47,302 bases of DNA, taken from the NCBI GenBank assembly GCA_009835735.1, contig VXWX01000041.1, positions 1 through 47,302 of the forward strand. Direction: 5' to 3'. Positions 16,687 through 23,776 of this stretch are shown piece after piece; the stretch's first letter is position 1; each line of letters begins with the position of its first letter. The DNA is from Acidimicrobiaceae bacterium (GTDB lineage: Bacteria; Actinomycetota; Acidimicrobiia; Acidimicrobiales; Aldehydirespiratoraceae). Both the position numbers and the translations under genes were made by a program. The notes beneath the pieces are model-generated. The model was not told where the DNA came from and made no database searches. It worked only from the letters and a program-made list of their open reading frames with translations.

Positions 16687-16737
16687 CGAAATTCCTGTGA
16701 CCAGGGACCTCAGACGTCCTCAACTACAGGAATTTCG
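16687..16737. repeat. 51-bp palindrome with perfect 12-bp arms
   Basis: CGAAATTCCTGT (16687-16698) is repeated in inverted orientation at 16726-16737 without a mismatch. A weaker inner dyad, GGAC at 16705-16708 with GTCC at 16716-16719, is nested inside. It fills the gap between the tauD-like stop and the luciferase-like promoter. It could be a terminator hairpin for tauD (no U-tract follows), an operator, or a dispersed repeat; its 51-bp span equals that of the two elements at 18797 and 45692 although the sequence differs. Confidence 0.7.
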
Positions 16738-16748
16738 CTCGGGGTGGT

Positions 16749-17648
16749 CTAGAACTCGAAGCCGGCCATGCCGAAGTAGCCGCTGGCCGCAGTCTTGTCG
16801 CTGCGGTGGCGGTCCCACTTCGGGACGTCCGCGGGCGGTTGCGGATCGTCGCCCAGCACCGTCACCCGGTGCAGGATCCGGGTCCTGTCAGCCTCGCCGA
16901 TGTCGTCCACGATGGAGTGCAGCGTGACCCGCTCGTCCCACAGCGCCACATCGCCGGGCGACCAGCGCCAGCGGCAGCTGAACTTGACCTGCTCCTGCCA
17001 GCGGTACAGGAAGCCCAGCAGCGCCTGGCTCTCGGGCCGGGACAGCTGGGGGATGCGCCGCCCGTGCTGCTTGTTGACGTACAGGCTGCGCCGCCCGGTG
17101 CCGGGATGCACCCTCACCACCGGATGCTCGGCCCGCAGCGACCCCTGCTTGCCATCATCGTGGATGCAGGTGAGACCGGTCAGGAAGGCCTGCATGGGCC
17201 CCGACAGCGAGTCGTACACCTCGTAGCAGTTGATCCACATGGTGTCTCCGCCTGCGGGCGGGCACTGCACCATGTGCAGCAGCGCGGCGATCGGGGGGTG
17301 CTCGCTGTAAGTCACGTCGGTGTGCCAGATGTCGGCCTTCGGAGTGGCCGACGTGTCGAGCACGCACACCTCGGGGGTGTTCTCGTCGACCTTGTCGATG
17401 TACGGATGCACCTCGAGTTCGCCGAACAGTGCGCCGATGTCTCGCAACTGCTCGACGTTGGGGCCCAGCCCGGGCAGGAAGATCACCAGGTGGGTGTCGA
17501 GAGCATCGCGCAGCGCGGCTGCGGCCCGCTCGTCGAGGCGGTCGGGATCGAGGCCTCTCACCTCGGCCCCGAGCGCTCCGGCGATGGGCTTGACGTCGAG
17601 TTCCAGGGCGGATCGAGGGCCGTCCGACCGGGCTGGGGCGAGGGTCAT
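16749..17648 (-). CDS. TauD/TfdA-family Fe(II)/2-oxoglutarate dioxygenase
   Basis: A 299-residue dioxygenase of the taurine/alpha-ketoglutarate family, which couples 2-oxoglutarate decarboxylation to substrate hydroxylation. The iron-binding HxD is seen in IWHTDVTY, the distal His in VTLHSIVDD or nearby, and the 2-oxoglutarate-binding Arg in RILHRVTV. ATG 17648 lies seven bases after TACCCT on the minus strand and lacks a ribosome binding site. It diverges from the homocysteine methyltransferase. No sulfonate transporter or sulfatase is adjacent, so the substrate is open: taurine, other sulfonates, phenoxy acids or 2-oxoglutarate-dependent detoxification are all possible. Confidence 0.9.
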   Translation of the reverse strand: MTLAPARSDGPRSALELDVKPIAGALGAEVRGLDPDRLDERAAAALRDALDTHLVIFLPGLGPNVEQLRDIGALFGELEVHPYIDKVDENTPEVCVLDTSATPKADIWHTDVTYSEHPPIAALLHMVQCPPAGGDTMWINCYEVYDSLSGPMQAFLTGLTCIHDDGKQGSLRAEHPVVRVHPGTGRRSLYVNKQHGRRIPQLSRPESQALLGFLYRWQEQVKFSCRWRWSPGDVALWDERVTLHSIVDDIGEADRTRILHRVTVLGDDPQPPADVPKWDRHRSDKTAASGYFGMAGFEF

Positions 17649-17655
17649 GGCGGTC

Positions 17656-17661
17656 AGGGTA
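17656..17661 (-). promoter_or_regulatory. -10 hexamer of the tauD-like gene
   Basis: TACCCT on the minus strand with a seven-base gap to the ATG, again without a ribosome binding site; consistent with a leaderless transcript. Confidence 0.5.
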
Positions 17662-17698
17662 CCGCTGGTACTGCGCCCGAGCCGACCGGAGCGGGCGC

Positions 17699-17704
17699 TA
17701 CCGT
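17699..17704 (+). promoter_or_regulatory. Possible -10 of the homocysteine methyltransferase leader
   Basis: TACCGT would start transcription near 17711, giving a leader of roughly 60 bases before the main ATG. The -35 is not obvious. Confidence 0.35.
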
Positions 17705-17714
17705 GACAGGTGCA

Positions 17715-17728
17715 GGCCACCCGTGGCC
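17715..17728 (+). promoter_or_regulatory. Leader hairpin upstream of the homocysteine methyltransferase
   Basis: GGCCACCCGTGGCC folds into a compact 5-6 bp GC stem. It lies near the predicted 5' end of the transcript, ten bases before the strong ribosome binding site of the small leader ORF. Confidence 0.4.
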
Positions 17729-17752
17729 AACCGCGACGGAGGGAGTTGCGAC

Positions 17753-17773
17753 ATGCCGGACCGGGGTCCATGA
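17753..17773 (+). CDS. Six-codon leader ORF overlapping the methyltransferase start
   Basis: ATG at 17753 is preceded by GGAGGGAG (17738-17745) at seven bases, the best Shine-Dalgarno sequence in the window. The frame reads MPDRGP and stops with TGA overlapping the ATG of the methyltransferase (ATGA). It may serve only to deliver ribosomes to the main start by termination-reinitiation. The alternative is that the ATG is unused and the Shine-Dalgarno serves the main start from 24 bases away, which is too far. Confidence 0.45.
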   Translation: MPDRGP

Positions 17774-18759
17774 CCGCGTCGATCAGCGGGCTCCTGGAGG
17801 CCAAGGGCCACATCGTGGCCGACGGGGCCATGGGCACCCAACTCTTCGCGGTCGGCCTCAGCGCCGGGGACCCTCCCGAGGCCTGGAATGTGCATCACAC
17901 CGAGGAAGTGAGAGCCATCCATCGGGCGTACCTGCGGGCGGGAGCCGATCTGGTGGTCACCAACAGCTTCGGAGGAACCTCGTTCCGCTTGGCCCTGCAC
18001 AGCCTCCAGGACAGGGTGGTCGAGTTGAACCGGGCAGCGGCCGGCAACGCCCGCATCGAGGCCGACGCCGAAATGGAGCGGGCGGGCCGTCAGCTGCTGG
18101 TGGCCGGCTCGATGGGCCCGACCGGTGAACTGCTGGAGCCGATGGGCAACATGTCGGCGGCGGCTTGCGAGGCCGCGTTCGCCGAGCAGGCTGCCGGACT
18201 AGCCGCCGGAGGCGCGGATGTGCTGTGGATCGAGACGATGAGCGACCTCGACGAGGTTGAGGCCGCGGTGCGGGGGGCCCGCGCCGCATGCGATCTTCCC
18301 GTGGCCACCACCATGAGCTTCGACACGGCCGGCCGCACCATGATGGGCGTCACCGGCACCGAGATGGCCGAACGTCTGGGCGGGCTGGGCCTGGCCGCGA
18401 TGGGGGCCAACTGCGGCAACAACATTGCCGATACCGAGGCAGCCGTGATCTCAATGACTGCGGCCTCAACCGGGACGCCGGTGATCTCCAAGCCCAACGC
18501 GGGCGTGCCGGTGTGGAGCGGTGACGCGCTGGTCTACGACGGCACCCCCGAGGTGCTGGCCGCCCACGCCCACCGGGCCCGGGCCGCCGGGGTGGCCGTG
18601 ATCGGCAGTTGCTGCGGAAGCACGCCGGCCCACACCGCCAAGATCGCGGCCGTGCTGGCCGGCGACGAGCCGCCCCCCGACATCGACTCGGCGCCGCCGT
18701 CAGCCCCGGCAACCGAGGACCGCCTAGCCCGCCGCCGCACCCGCCGCCGTCGCTCCTAG
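17770..18759 (+). CDS. Homocysteine/betaine S-methyltransferase family protein
   Basis: A 329-residue zinc-dependent methyltransferase equivalent to the N-terminal module of MetH or to betaine-homocysteine methyltransferase. It begins with the conserved ADGAMGTQLF, carries the Zn cysteine in GANCGNN and the Cys pair in IGSCCGSTP. It lacks the folate, cobalamin and reactivation modules of full MetH, so it would use a small methyl donor such as betaine or S-methylmethionine, or work with separate corrinoid proteins. The last 35 residues are an Arg-rich tail (RRRTRRRRS) not typical of the family. Transsulfuration genes lie 7 kb away, linking both to methionine/homocysteine balance. Confidence 0.88.
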   Translation: MTASISGLLEAKGHIVADGAMGTQLFAVGLSAGDPPEAWNVHHTEEVRAIHRAYLRAGADLVVTNSFGGTSFRLALHSLQDRVVELNRAAAGNARIEADAEMERAGRQLLVAGSMGPTGELLEPMGNMSAAACEAAFAEQAAGLAAGGADVLWIETMSDLDEVEAAVRGARAACDLPVATTMSFDTAGRTMMGVTGTEMAERLGGLGLAAMGANCGNNIADTEAAVISMTAASTGTPVISKPNAGVPVWSGDALVYDGTPEVLAAHAHRARAAGVAVIGSCCGSTPAHTAKIAAVLAGDEPPPDIDSAPPSAPATEDRLARRRTRRRRS

Positions 18760-18796
18760 TGCGCCGATTCGCGAGTTCGTCGACAGTCTCCACGGC

Positions 18797-18847
18797 CGAA
18801 CTTCTGTCAAGAAACCACCGCATAGGTGGATAATTGACGGAAGTTCG
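18797..18847. repeat. 51-bp dispersed palindromic element, copy 1
   Basis: Outer arms of 14 bp, CGAACTTCTGTCAA and TTGACGGAAGTTCG (13 of 14 complementary), enclose an inner dyad CCACC/GGTGG with a 5-base loop. Symmetric 4-base spacers separate inner and outer stems. It lies between the convergent methyltransferase and purH genes. Its reverse complement matches the element at 45692-45742 over the full 51 bp at about 43 positions. A bidirectional terminator role is possible here, but the second copy is not between convergent genes. The remaining gene-free sequence at 18760-18916 shows nothing else. Confidence 0.8.
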
Positions 18848-18916
18848 TCGCACCGAGCCCGCCGAGCGGTCCACATCCACGCAGCGAACGGCTCAGGGCA
18901 CTAGGAGACTTGTGCG

Positions 18917-20455
18917 CTAGTGGCGGAACTGGCGCTCGCCGGTGAAGAGCATGGCGATGCCGCGCTTGTCGGCGGCGGCTGTCACTTCGGCGTCGTTGAC
19001 TGAGCCGCCGGGCTGAACCACCACCGCTACGCCGGCGTCCGCCGCGGCGTGGATGCCGTCGGCGAACGGATAGAAGCCGTCGCTGGCGCAGGCGCCGCCC
19101 GCGGCCCGGCCGGCGGCCTTGGCCGCGGCGATCTCGCCGGCCTGCACCCGGTTCTGTTGGCCCGCACCTATCCCCCACGCCGTGCCATCCTTGGCCAGCA
19201 CGATCGCGTTCGAGCTTGTGTGGGCGCACACCCGCCAGGCGAACACCGCGTCGGACCACTCGGCTTCGGTGGGCGCCCGGGCCGTAACCAACCGCCAGTC
19301 CGCTGGCTCGGCCTCCAGCCGACCGGGCGTCTGCACCAGGAACTCGTCGGCCAGGCCGCCCAGGGTTCGCAGCTCCCACGCCGGGATGGAAGGCGCGTTT
19401 GCGGGTGCCTCCAGCAGGCGGGTGTTGGCCCGGCGGGCGGCCAGCCGCTCGATCACGCCCTCCGCATAGCCGGGCGCGATCACGACGTCGGCCTGGGCTG
19501 CGGCGACCATGGCTTCGGCGGTGGCCTCGTCGACCAACGCGTTGGTGGCCACCACCCCGCCGAAGGCGCTGCGCCGATCGCAGTCGAAGGCCCGCGAATA
19601 GGCGGTGGCCAGATCTTTGGCTACGGCTGCTCCGCACGGGTTGGCGTGCTTGACGATCACCGCGGTCGGGTGGTCGCCCAGGTCGTGGGCCAGGTGCCAG
19701 GCCGCTTCGGCGTCCATGAGGTTGAGGTAGCTCGGCGCCGGGCCGCCGTGCTGGACCACGCGGTCGAAGAACCCAGAGGTCCCCCGGGCGCGGTAGCGGG
19801 CGCCTTGCTGGTGGGGGTTCTCGCCGTAGCGCAGGGTCTCGGCCCGCTCGAGCTCTAGTCGGATCACGGCAGGCAAGCCGGGCTCATCGGGTCCGGACTC
19901 GGCGTCGAACCACCCGGCGATGGTGGCCTCGTATGCCGCGGTGTGGGCGAACGCCTTGCCGGCCAGTCGGAGGCGGGTGGCCGCTGACAAGCGTCCGACC
20001 GAGCGGAGCTCCCCCAGAACGGCCTCGTAGTCGTCGGGGTCGACCACCACGCCGACGTGGGCATGGTTCTTGGCTGCGGCCCTCACCATGGTCGGTCCGC
20101 CGATGTCGATCGTCTCGATTCCGGGCGACGCCTCGAACGGATACAGGTTCACCACCACCAGATCGATCGGATCGATGCTGTTGGCTTCCAGATCGGCCTG
20201 ATGGGCCGGATCGTCGCGGTCGGCCAGGATCCCGCCATGGATGCGGGGGTGCAGAGTCACCACCCGGTGACCCAGCATGGTCGGCGATCCGGTGTGATCG
20301 GCCGCATCGACCACGGGCAGACCCGCAGCGGCGATCGCCCGGGCCGTGCCGCCACTGGCGATCAGCTCCCATCCCAACTCGGCCAGCCCCGCGGCCAACC
20401 CGACCACACCCGTCTTGTCGAAGACAGAGATCAGGGCCCGCCTCGGCTCATTCAT
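18917..20455 (-). CDS. purH: Bifunctional AICAR transformylase/IMP cyclohydrolase
   Basis: Catalyses the last two steps of de novo purine synthesis. The N-terminal methylglyoxal-synthase-like cyclohydrolase domain begins with ALISVFDKTG, and the C-terminal transformylase has the lysine-histidine pair in VKHANPCGAA and the RYGENPHQQGA segment. At 512 residues it is full length. The ATG at 20455 is preferred to one at 20464 because AAGGA lies eight bases upstream of it. It follows sucD by 11 bp, so a sucC-sucD-purH transcript is likely; in Mycobacterium tuberculosis purN lies between sucD and purH, and it is absent here. Confidence 0.96.
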   Translation of the reverse strand: MNEPRRALISVFDKTGVVGLAAGLAELGWELIASGGTARAIAAAGLPVVDAADHTGSPTMLGHRVVTLHPRIHGGILADRDDPAHQADLEANSIDPIDLVVVNLYPFEASPGIETIDIGGPTMVRAAAKNHAHVGVVVDPDDYEAVLGELRSVGRLSAATRLRLAGKAFAHTAAYEATIAGWFDAESGPDEPGLPAVIRLELERAETLRYGENPHQQGARYRARGTSGFFDRVVQHGGPAPSYLNLMDAEAAWHLAHDLGDHPTAVIVKHANPCGAAVAKDLATAYSRAFDCDRRSAFGGVVATNALVDEATAEAMVAAAQADVVIAPGYAEGVIERLAARRANTRLLEAPANAPSIPAWELRTLGGLADEFLVQTPGRLEAEPADWRLVTARAPTEAEWSDAVFAWRVCAHTSSNAIVLAKDGTAWGIGAGQQNRVQAGEIAAAKAAGRAAGGACASDGFYPFADGIHAAADAGVAVVVQPGGSVNDAEVTAAADKRGIAMLFTGERQFRH

Positions 20456-20466
20456 CGAGGCCATCC

Positions 20467-21351
20467 TTACAGGGAAGCGACGATCTCCACCATCAATTCG
20501 CCGGCCTCGGTGGGGTTCTGGCCCACCCGGGCCCCGGCCGAGGTCAGCGCCTCCATCTTGGCTGCGGCCGTGCCCTTGCCGCCCGACACGATGGCGCCGG
20601 CGTGGCCCATCTTCTTGCCGGGCGGCGCGGTGACGCCGGCCACGTAGGCGACGACGGGCTTGGTCATGTGCTCGGCGATGAAGTCGGCCGCCTCCTCCTC
20701 GGCCGATCCACCGATCTCGCCGATCATCATCACGGCTCGGGTCTCAGGATCGGCCTCGAAGGCGGCCAAGCAGTCGACGAAGGTCGTGCCAGGCACCGGG
20801 TCGCCGCCGATGCCCATGCAGGTGGTCACACCGATCTGTTGCTGCTTGAGCTCGTACAGCGCCTGGTAGGTCAGCGTGCCCGAGCGGCTGACAATCCCCA
20901 CCGGGCCTCCTGCCTCAGCGATGTGCCCGGCGGTGATGCCGATGTTGCACTTGCCGGGGCTGATGATGCCCGGGCAGTTGGGGCCGAGCAGCCGCACATC
21001 CGGATGATCTCGCTGCAGCTTGTTGAACAGGAAGGCCTCGTCGTGAGCGGGCACTCCCTCGGTGATCACCACAACCAGCTCCATGCCGGCTTCGGCCGCC
21101 TCGAGCACCGCGCCGGGCACTCCCGGCGCGGGGATGAACACGCAGCTCACGGTGGCACCGGTGGCCGCCGCAGCGTCGGCGACGGTGGCGAAGATGGGAA
21201 CGCCGTCCACATCGGTCCCGGCCTTGCGGGGGTTGGTGCCGGCCACGACCTGGGTGCCGTAGTCCCGGTTGAGCAGGCCGTAGTAGCGGCCCTGCGAGCC
21301 GGTGAGCCCCTGGTACACCACCCGGGTGTTCTCATCCACGAAGATGCTCAT
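20467..21351 (-). CDS. sucD: Succinyl-CoA synthetase alpha subunit
   Basis: A 294-residue CoA-binding subunit of the TCA enzyme that makes ATP or GTP from succinyl-CoA. The Rossmann motif TGSQGRYYG appears near the N-terminus, and the phosphohistidine lies in KMGHAGAIVSGG (about residue 249). It overlaps sucC by ATGA, which fits the 1:1 subunit ratio. Confidence 0.97.
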   Translation of the reverse strand: MSIFVDENTRVVYQGLTGSQGRYYGLLNRDYGTQVVAGTNPRKAGTDVDGVPIFATVADAAAATGATVSCVFIPAPGVPGAVLEAAEAGMELVVVITEGVPAHDEAFLFNKLQRDHPDVRLLGPNCPGIISPGKCNIGITAGHIAEAGGPVGIVSRSGTLTYQALYELKQQQIGVTTCMGIGGDPVPGTTFVDCLAAFEADPETRAVMMIGEIGGSAEEEAADFIAEHMTKPVVAYVAGVTAPPGKKMGHAGAIVSGGKGTAAAKMEALTSAGARVGQNPTEAGELMVEIVASL

Positions 21352-22511
21352 GGCTGCACCTGCCCGCCGGCAGCTCCGGCCAGTTCCACCGCCCGGCGGG
21401 CGGCGTCCAGCATCGTCGGCTCCATCATCAGGGCACCGCCCAGGTGGGGCTCCAGCAGTTCCCGGCCCTCGGCCGCGTTGGTGCCGTCGAGGCGGATCAC
21501 GATGGGCGAGTCGATGTCGACCCGGCGAGTGGCCTCGATGATGCCGTTGGCGATCTCCTCGCCTCGGGTGATGCCCCCGAAGATGTTGATCAGGATGGCC
21601 CGCACCGCGGGATCGTTGTTGATCACCTCCAGCGCGCCCGCCATGACCTCCGCGTTGGCGCCTCCGCCGATGTCGAGGAAGTTGGCGGGGCTGCCCCCCA
21701 CCTGGTTCACGACGTCCACGGTGCTCATGGCCAGGCCCGCGCCGTTGGCGATCACCCCGACCGAGCCGTCCAGGCCCACGTACTGCAGCCGCTTGGCGTG
21801 GGCGGCCTGCTCCCGCTCGTCGCGGGTCTGCGTGGCGTCGTACTGGGCGTAGTCGTCGTGGCGGAACGCGCTGTTGGCGTCCAGGGTGACCTTCGAGTCG
21901 AGCAGCACCACGTCTCCGCCGGAGGTCACGATGAGCGGGTTGACCTCGACCAGGTCGGCGTCGGCGTCCACGTAGGCGCCGTACAGGGTCACCAGCACAT
22001 CAGCCACCGCGTCCGCCGCAGAACCCGTGATGCGGGCAGCCTGCACCCATTGCCGGCACGCCGGTTGCGACAATCCGTCCACCGGGTCGATGTGGATGCG
22101 GGCGATGGCGTCGGGGTCGCGGGCGGCCACGGTCTCGATGTCCACGCCGCCCTCGGCCGACAGCATCCCCAGGTGCTTTCGGGCGGAGCGGTCGAGGGTG
22201 AAGCTGGCGTAGTACTCCTCGGCGATGTCGGACGCCTGCTCGATCCAGAGGCGGTGCACGATGTGACCCGAGATGTCGAGGCCCAGGATGCCGGCGGCAT
22301 GGCTGCGCACGGCGTCGAGGTCGGCGGCCAGCTTCACGCCCCCGGCCTTGCCCCGCCCTCCGGTGTGGACTTGGGCCTTCACCACCACGGGCAGGCCGAG
22401 CCTGGAGGCCGCGGCTACCGCGTCGTCGGGCGAGAACGCCACTTCGCCTGTGGGAACCGGCAGTCCGTACCGGGCGAACAGTTCCTTGCCCTGGTGCTCG
22501 AACAGATCCAC
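21348..22511 (-). CDS. sucC: Succinyl-CoA synthetase beta subunit
   Basis: An ATP-grasp subunit of 387 residues, the usual size. It starts VDLFEHQGKELFARYG, followed by KAQVHTGGRGKAGGV, the EVNPL motif and FLDIGGGANAE. The GTG at 22511 is chosen because it directly precedes the conserved start; the frame is open for another 400 codons upstream but that stretch is the antisense of two other genes. TAGTAT lies eight bases before the GTG and there is no ribosome binding site, so translation is probably leaderless. First gene of sucC-sucD-purH. Confidence 0.96.
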   Translation of the reverse strand: MDLFEHQGKELFARYGLPVPTGEVAFSPDDAVAAASRLGLPVVVKAQVHTGGRGKAGGVKLAADLDAVRSHAAGILGLDISGHIVHRLWIEQASDIAEEYYASFTLDRSARKHLGMLSAEGGVDIETVAARDPDAIARIHIDPVDGLSQPACRQWVQAARITGSAADAVADVLVTLYGAYVDADADLVEVNPLIVTSGGDVVLLDSKVTLDANSAFRHDDYAQYDATQTRDEREQAAHAKRLQYVGLDGSVGVIANGAGLAMSTVDVVNQVGGSPANFLDIGGGANAEVMAGALEVINNDPAVRAILINIFGGITRGEEIANGIIEATRRVDIDSPIVIRLDGTNAAEGRELLEPHLGGALMMEPTMLDAARRAVELAGAAGGQVQP

Positions 22512-22519
22512 GAGCGGCG

Positions 22520-22526
22520 ATACTAG
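22520..22526. promoter_or_regulatory. Shared symmetric -10 for sucC and the divergent orphan gene
   Basis: ATACTAG reads as TAGTAT on the minus strand (eight bases before the sucC GTG) and TACTAG on the plus strand (six bases before the ATG at 22533). Five bases are common to both hexamers, so one AT-rich site seems to serve both directions. Confidence 0.55.
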
Positions 22527-22532
22527 GCCGCG

Positions 22533-23000
22533 ATGCCCGTTTCCAGCGGTCCCCGTCCCGACCTTCGCACCGTCGTGGTGGTGGGCTTGGCGGGGGTGGT
22601 GGTCGCATTGGGTCTGGTCCTGGGGGTGCTGCTGCTGAGCCGGGGCGGGACCGACGTTGAGATCCGCCTCGGCGACCGGGACTTCCGCGACATGGAGACC
22701 GGCCGGATCAGCGCTGAGATCGCCGACCGGGGGCCGATCCTGTTCGGGGACGTGGCCGACGGCGAACTCGACATCATCCTGCAGCACCTCGGGGACGATC
22801 CCGAGTCGGGATGGCTGGCCTTCGAGGCTCGCCGGCCCGGTCAGAGCCGGGATTGCTTCTTCGAGTGGCAGGCCGAGCGGGCTGAATTCGTCAACACTTG
22901 CGACTCCGACGACGTCGTGGACGCGGCCGGCGCCGGCCTGCGCCACTTCAGCGTGGCGGTCGTGGACGGCGACGTCCGGGTCGACATCAACCCGCGATGA
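22533..23000 (+). CDS. Membrane-anchored protein of unknown function
   Basis: A 155-residue protein that I do not recognise. Residues 12-36 form one strong hydrophobic segment (VVVVGLAGVVVALGLVLGVL region) after a short basic N-terminus, so it should be anchored in the membrane with an exported C-terminal domain of about 115 residues. That domain is acidic, with two cysteines (SRDCFFEW and NTCDSD) ten or so residues apart that could form a disulfide. It diverges from sucC and precedes the alaX-like gene by 36 bp. Codon use resembles its neighbours. Confidence 0.75.
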   Translation: MPVSSGPRPDLRTVVVVGLAGVVVALGLVLGVLLLSRGGTDVEIRLGDRDFRDMETGRISAEIADRGPILFGDVADGELDIILQHLGDDPESGWLAFEARRPGQSRDCFFEWQAERAEFVNTCDSDDVVDAAGAGLRHFSVAVVDGDVRVDINPR

Positions 23001-23036
23001 ACCAACCGCGGATGACTTGCCATACTTGGAGGCCCT

Positions 23037-23765
23037 ATGGCTGACGTGAACCCCACCGACCGGATATTCCTGCGCGACGCCCAGTGCCGGGCCTTCGACG
23101 CCACCGTGGCCGCGGTCGACGACGACGGGCGGGTGGCCCTCGACGCCACCGCCTTCTACGCCACCAGCGGCGGCCAGCCCCACGACACCGGAACGCTGAG
23201 CTTCCACGGCAGCAGGGCGACGGTGACCGACGTGAGGGGCCACGGCGTGGTGTGGCACACCCTCGACGCCCCGGCGCCGCCGGCAGGCACGCCGCTGCGC
23301 GGGGAACTCGACTGGGAGCGCCGCCATGCCCTGATGCGCACCCACACCGCGCTGCACATCCTCTGCGGGGTGATCTACAACACGTGGGGCGTGTCCGTGA
23401 CCGGCGGGAACATGGCCCCGCTGTCGGCCCGCATGGACTTCGAGTTCGATCCTTTGCCCGAGGGGTTCGCGGCGCAGGTCACCGAGCTGGTCAACGCGGA
23501 GATCGCCGCCGACCGTCCGATCGAGATCTCGTTCCTGCCCCGGGCCGAGGCCCTGGCCGACGAGGATCTCATCCGCACCAAGGTCAACCTCATACCGGAG
23601 TCGGTGACCGAGATCCGGGTGGTCGACATCGTCGGGCTGGACAAGCAGGCCGACGGGGGCACCCACCTGCCCTCCACTGGAGAGGTGGGCCGCTTCGAGG
23701 TGGTCAAGACCGAGTCGAAGGGCAAGGCCAACAAGCGCCTGCGCATCGCGGTCCACGACGCCTGA
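23037..23765 (+). CDS. AlaX-type alanyl-tRNA editing protein
   Basis: A 242-residue free-standing editing domain that deacylates Ser-tRNA(Ala) or Gly-tRNA(Ala). The zinc motif HxxxH is present as RTHTALHIL, and the second metal pair lies in QADGGTHLPST, where an Asp occupies the position that is Cys in AlaRS, as in several AlaX proteins. The N-terminal FYATSGGQPHDTG segment is characteristic. GGAGG precedes the ATG by four bases. Convergent with pcrA, 11 bp apart. Confidence 0.9.
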   Translation: MADVNPTDRIFLRDAQCRAFDATVAAVDDDGRVALDATAFYATSGGQPHDTGTLSFHGSRATVTDVRGHGVVWHTLDAPAPPAGTPLRGELDWERRHALMRTHTALHILCGVIYNTWGVSVTGGNMAPLSARMDFEFDPLPEGFAAQVTELVNAEIAADRPIEISFLPRAEALADEDLIRTKVNLIPESVTEIRVVDIVGLDKQADGGTHLPSTGEVGRFEVVKTESKGKANKRLRIAVHDA

Positions 23766-23776
23766 GGGTCAGGGCG

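Noticed and set aside
17699..17770. SAM, SAH or cobalamin riboswitch before the homocysteine methyltransferase
   Set aside because: I compared the leader with the core motifs I remember for these classes and found no match; the leader is also very short.
17770..17800. Frameshift or sequencing error at the methyltransferase start
   Set aside because: The protein begins correctly at 17770 with the family's usual N-terminus, so the upstream ATG is a separate mini-ORF rather than a broken start.
22512..23756. A 400-codon N-terminal extension of sucC
   Set aside because: It is antisense to the orphan membrane protein and the AlaX-like gene; SucC starts at the conserved VDLFEHQGKEL.
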